Assembly: GCF_003712105.1 (NCBI RefSeq)
Contig: NZ_RHLG01000007.1
Location: 38,467 to 102,466, forward strand
Direction: 5' to 3'
DNA from: Winogradskyella sp.
Lineage (GTDB): Bacteria > Bacteroidota > Bacteroidia > Flavobacteriales > Flavobacteriaceae
DNA: 64,000 bases
A program made the translations under genes and the position numbers. Shown here in pieces: positions 62,468 to 64,000 of the stretch. The notes below the pieces were generated by a model. The model worked only from the letters and a program-made list of their open reading frames with translations, did no database searches and had not been told where the DNA came from. The first letter of the stretch is position 1. Each line of letters opens with the position of its first letter.

Positions 62468-63406
62468 ATGACTATCACTCAGCTTAAATATGTTTTAGCA
62501 ATTGCAGAACATAAGAACTTTACTAAAGCCGCAGAGAAATGTTTTGTAACACAGCCAACATTAAGTACACAGATTCAAAAGTTGGAGGATGATCTTGATG
62601 TCATCATTTTTGATAGAGCTAAAAAGCCCATTGAGTTAACTGAAGTTGGGCGCAAAATTGTGTATCAAGCTCGCAATATAGTCGATGAAGCCGATCGTAT
62701 TCAAGATATTGTAGACCAACAAAAAGGGTTTATTGGTGGTGAATTTAGGTTAGGAATTATACCAACCGTAATGCCAACATTACTTCCAATGTTTCTTAAA
62801 AACTTTATAAAGAAATACCCAAAAGTGAAACTCAAAATTGAAGAATTGACCACTGAAGAAGTTTTATCTCGAATAAGTGATGGACACCTAGATGCGGCGA
62901 TTGCAGCTACACCATTAGAAAATGATAATATAAAAGAACGTGTACTTTATTACGAGCCTTTTATGGCTTATGTTCCAGAAAACCATAGACTAAAAGACAA
63001 AAAAACAATTGAGGTAAATGATCTAGATATTGAAGATATGTTATTATTAGAAGATGGTCATTGCTTCAGAGATGGTGTTATTAATTTGTGTAAAAGTTTA
63101 AAACAAGCTGAAGATGATCATTTTCAATTAGAAAGTGGAAGTATAGAAACCTTGATTAAATTATCTAATGAAGGTTTAGGAATGACTCTATTGCCATATC
63201 TCCATACACTAGACTTTAGAGAAAAGCTAAGCCATAATCTTAGACATTTTAAAGAACCATCGCCTGCTCGCGAGGTAAGTATTATTTATCATAAAAGTGA
63301 ATTGAAAATGCAAATCATTAATGCAATGTATAATGAAATATCTGGAATTATACGAGGTGCTATTGCATTTCAGAATGTCGAAATTATTAGCCCTTTACCA
63401 AAATAA
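62468..63406 (+). CDS. oxyR: Hydrogen-peroxide sensor OxyR (LysR family)
   Basis: A 312-residue LysR-type regulator. The winged helix at the N-terminus is TITQLKYVLAIAEHKNFTKAAEKCFVTQPTLSTQIQKLEDDL. The effector domain holds the redox pair Cys199 (DGHCFRDG) and Cys208 (NLCKSLKQ), at the same positions as in E. coli OxyR. Peroxide oxidises this pair to a disulfide and switches the tetramer to activate catalase, Dps and related genes. It has its own promoter. A bidirectional terminator separates it from the convergent 65-residue gene. No catalase gene lies in the window. Confidence 0.95.
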   Translation: MTITQLKYVLAIAEHKNFTKAAEKCFVTQPTLSTQIQKLEDDLDVIIFDRAKKPIELTEVGRKIVYQARNIVDEADRIQDIVDQQKGFIGGEFRLGIIPTVMPTLLPMFLKNFIKKYPKVKLKIEELTTEEVLSRISDGHLDAAIAATPLENDNIKERVLYYEPFMAYVPENHRLKDKKTIEVNDLDIEDMLLLEDGHCFRDGVINLCKSLKQAEDDHFQLESGSIETLIKLSNEGLGMTLLPYLHTLDFREKLSHNLRHFKEPSPAREVSIIYHKSELKMQIINAMYNEISGIIRGAIAFQNVEIISPLPK

Positions 63407-63410
63407 AAAA

Positions 63411-63435
63411 AGCGACTATTAAGTCGCTTTTTTTA
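63411..63435. terminator. Bidirectional terminator, oxyR / small gene
   Basis: AGCGACT (63411-63417) and AGTCGCT (63422-63428) form a perfect seven-base stem with a four-base loop, with an A-run on the left and a T-run on the right. The T-run reaches the stop codon of the convergent gene. Confidence 0.9.
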
Positions 63436-63630
63436 TGCTTTTAAATACACCAAACATTGATTTAATTCTGGATTTTGATGTATCAATCTTTTAATAAATA
63501 TTTTTAATTCTTCTAATTCATGAGGTAGTAAACGTTTAACAGCTTTTTGAACTTCTTTACAAAAAAGTGTCGCGTCGAAACTTACCTTACTGAGTATGGT
63601 CTTAGTATACTCAAACATTGCTCTCGCCAT
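63433..63630 (-). CDS. Small conserved-looking flavobacterial protein
   Basis: A 65-residue helical protein beginning MARAMFEYTKTILSKVSFD, with KEVQKAVKRLLPHELEELKIFIKRL in the middle. No signal peptide, membrane segment or cofactor motif beyond two cysteines (about 23 and 59). Similar short proteins exist in many flavobacteria as far as I recall, but no function is known to me. The frame is intact, its codon use resembles neighbours, and a shared terminator marks its end, so it is very likely a real gene. A link with OxyR is possible from position only. Confidence 0.72.
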   Translation of the reverse strand: MARAMFEYTKTILSKVSFDATLFCKEVQKAVKRLLPHELEELKIFIKRLIHQNPELNQCLVYLKA

Positions 63631-63807
63631 CTTTAATACAGGGGTTTTTTTAGTTAAACGAAAGGTAGTTTTTAATCTATAGGCAATTAATTAGTTGACC
63701 CTAAGTTACCAAAAAAATATTTAGTAGATTTTTATAGCCTAAAAAATTAACAGGCTATTATGTTAAAAATTCACGACAAACGGTAATAAACCTAGACCAT
63801 ATAACGA

Positions 63808-63845
63808 TAAAAGCGGAAAACCTTATTTCAGAAATTCCGCTTTAC
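63808..63845 (-). terminator. Terminator of the SusD-family gene
   Basis: AAAGCGGAA (63810-63818) and TTCCGCTTT (63835-63843) form a perfect nine-base stem with a 16-base loop. On the minus strand a short U-run follows. It lies about 30 bases past the SusD stop. The rest of 63631-63807 shows nothing I can name. Confidence 0.8.
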
Positions 63846-63873
63846 TTTATTAATTGAAAACTAAGTATCCTTT

Positions 63874-64000
63874 TTAATAACCTGGATTTTGTTGCTCTCC
63901 AATACCAGGATTAGCATTAATCTCTACAATAGGAATTGGTAATGTAAACCTAAAATCACTAGCAGCTAATGTACATGCTCCACTTTGGATATTACAAGCT
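63874..64000 (-). CDS. SusD/RagB family lipoprotein, C-terminal end
   Basis: The last 41 residues of a minus-strand gene entering from the right edge. They read ACNIQSGACTLAASDFRF, then TLPIPIVEINANPGIGEQ and QNPGY before the stop. The ending with LPIP.xEIxANP and QNPGY is the standard C-terminus of SusD/RagB nutrient-binding lipoproteins, which cap a SusC-type TonB receptor and bind glycans or peptides. The paired SusC gene should lie to the right, outside the window. The two cysteines in the fragment may form a disulfide. The substrate cannot be told from this piece. Confidence 0.88.
   Translation of the reverse strand, partial: ACNIQSGACTLAASDFRFTLPIPIVEINANPGIGEQQNPGY

Overview
The window looks like a chromosomal segment of a marine-type Flavobacteriaceae (Bacteroidota). 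It is AT-rich by eye (composition not computed). Recurrent promoter -7 elements read TAnnTTTG. TonB-dependent receptors, a T9SS-sorted secreted protein, a SusD C-terminus, carotenoid genes and DUF families typical of flavobacteria all agree. I see no rRNA, tRNA, CRISPR array, insertion sequence or prophage. No gene-free stretch exceeds 300 bases; the longest, 63631-63873, holds only a terminator.

Layout. 1-2354: a carotenoid operon on the minus strand (crtD-type desaturase, cruF-like hydratase, start of crtY), whose promoter sits just behind the guaB terminator. 2440-5271: guaB, with a perfect 23-bp palindrome at its transcription start, and a PhoD-type phosphodiesterase. 5359-20249: a large iron/heme acquisition region. 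On the minus strand are DUF4856 lipoprotein, imelysin-like lipoprotein, HTTM membrane protein and a FecA-like receptor. A second minus-strand operon holds a DUF6607 protein, a secreted ankyrin protein, a DUF2271 protein with a flavin-attachment-like motif, a PepSY/flavodoxin/reductase fusion and a small CxxC protein. Divergently on the plus strand lie a HmuR-like receptor and a HmuY-like lipoprotein. Four related AT-rich dyads lie at three promoter regions here and suggest one regulon.

20320-24155: a possible 32-residue membrane peptide, HMG-CoA lyase, a LysE-type exporter, a spondin/T9SS protein and pyrD. 24208-32210: a Crp/Fnr regulator followed by a tripartite RND efflux operon whose outer-membrane component is fused to a periplasmic-binding domain, with a K+ channel gene overlapping the end. 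32437-36302: pepT, a GH53 galactanase and a small AraC/VOC/YdeI group. 36392-39516: yajC, DUF1573, nusB and a Leu/Phe/Val-type dehydrogenase. 39650-46090: ABC exporter, PUR-domain protein, M14 peptidase, CsaA-like protein, thioredoxin-fold protein and TonB. 46181-49669: a TonB receptor divergent from an ECF-like sigma factor and its membrane partner. 49681-54704: acyltransferase, Nudix hydrolase, cyclophilin lipoprotein, M3 peptidase and a TRIC-type channel.

54719-54850 is a perfect 66-bp tandem duplication. 54852-61783 is the RDD / SpoIIM / DUF4129 / DUF4350 / MoxR / DUF58 membrane-and-chaperone cluster. 61933-64000 carries a DUF2141 protein, OxyR with both redox cysteines, a small conserved-looking gene and the C-terminus of a SusD protein.

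The most interesting unit is the 5.3-20.3 kb region. My reading (inference) is that the two receptors and HmuY bring heme or ferric complexes across the outer membrane, and that the PepSY reductase with the possibly flavinylated DUF2271 protein moves electrons outward to reduce or dismantle them. Gene calls rest on recognised motifs and family memory. No database search was run.
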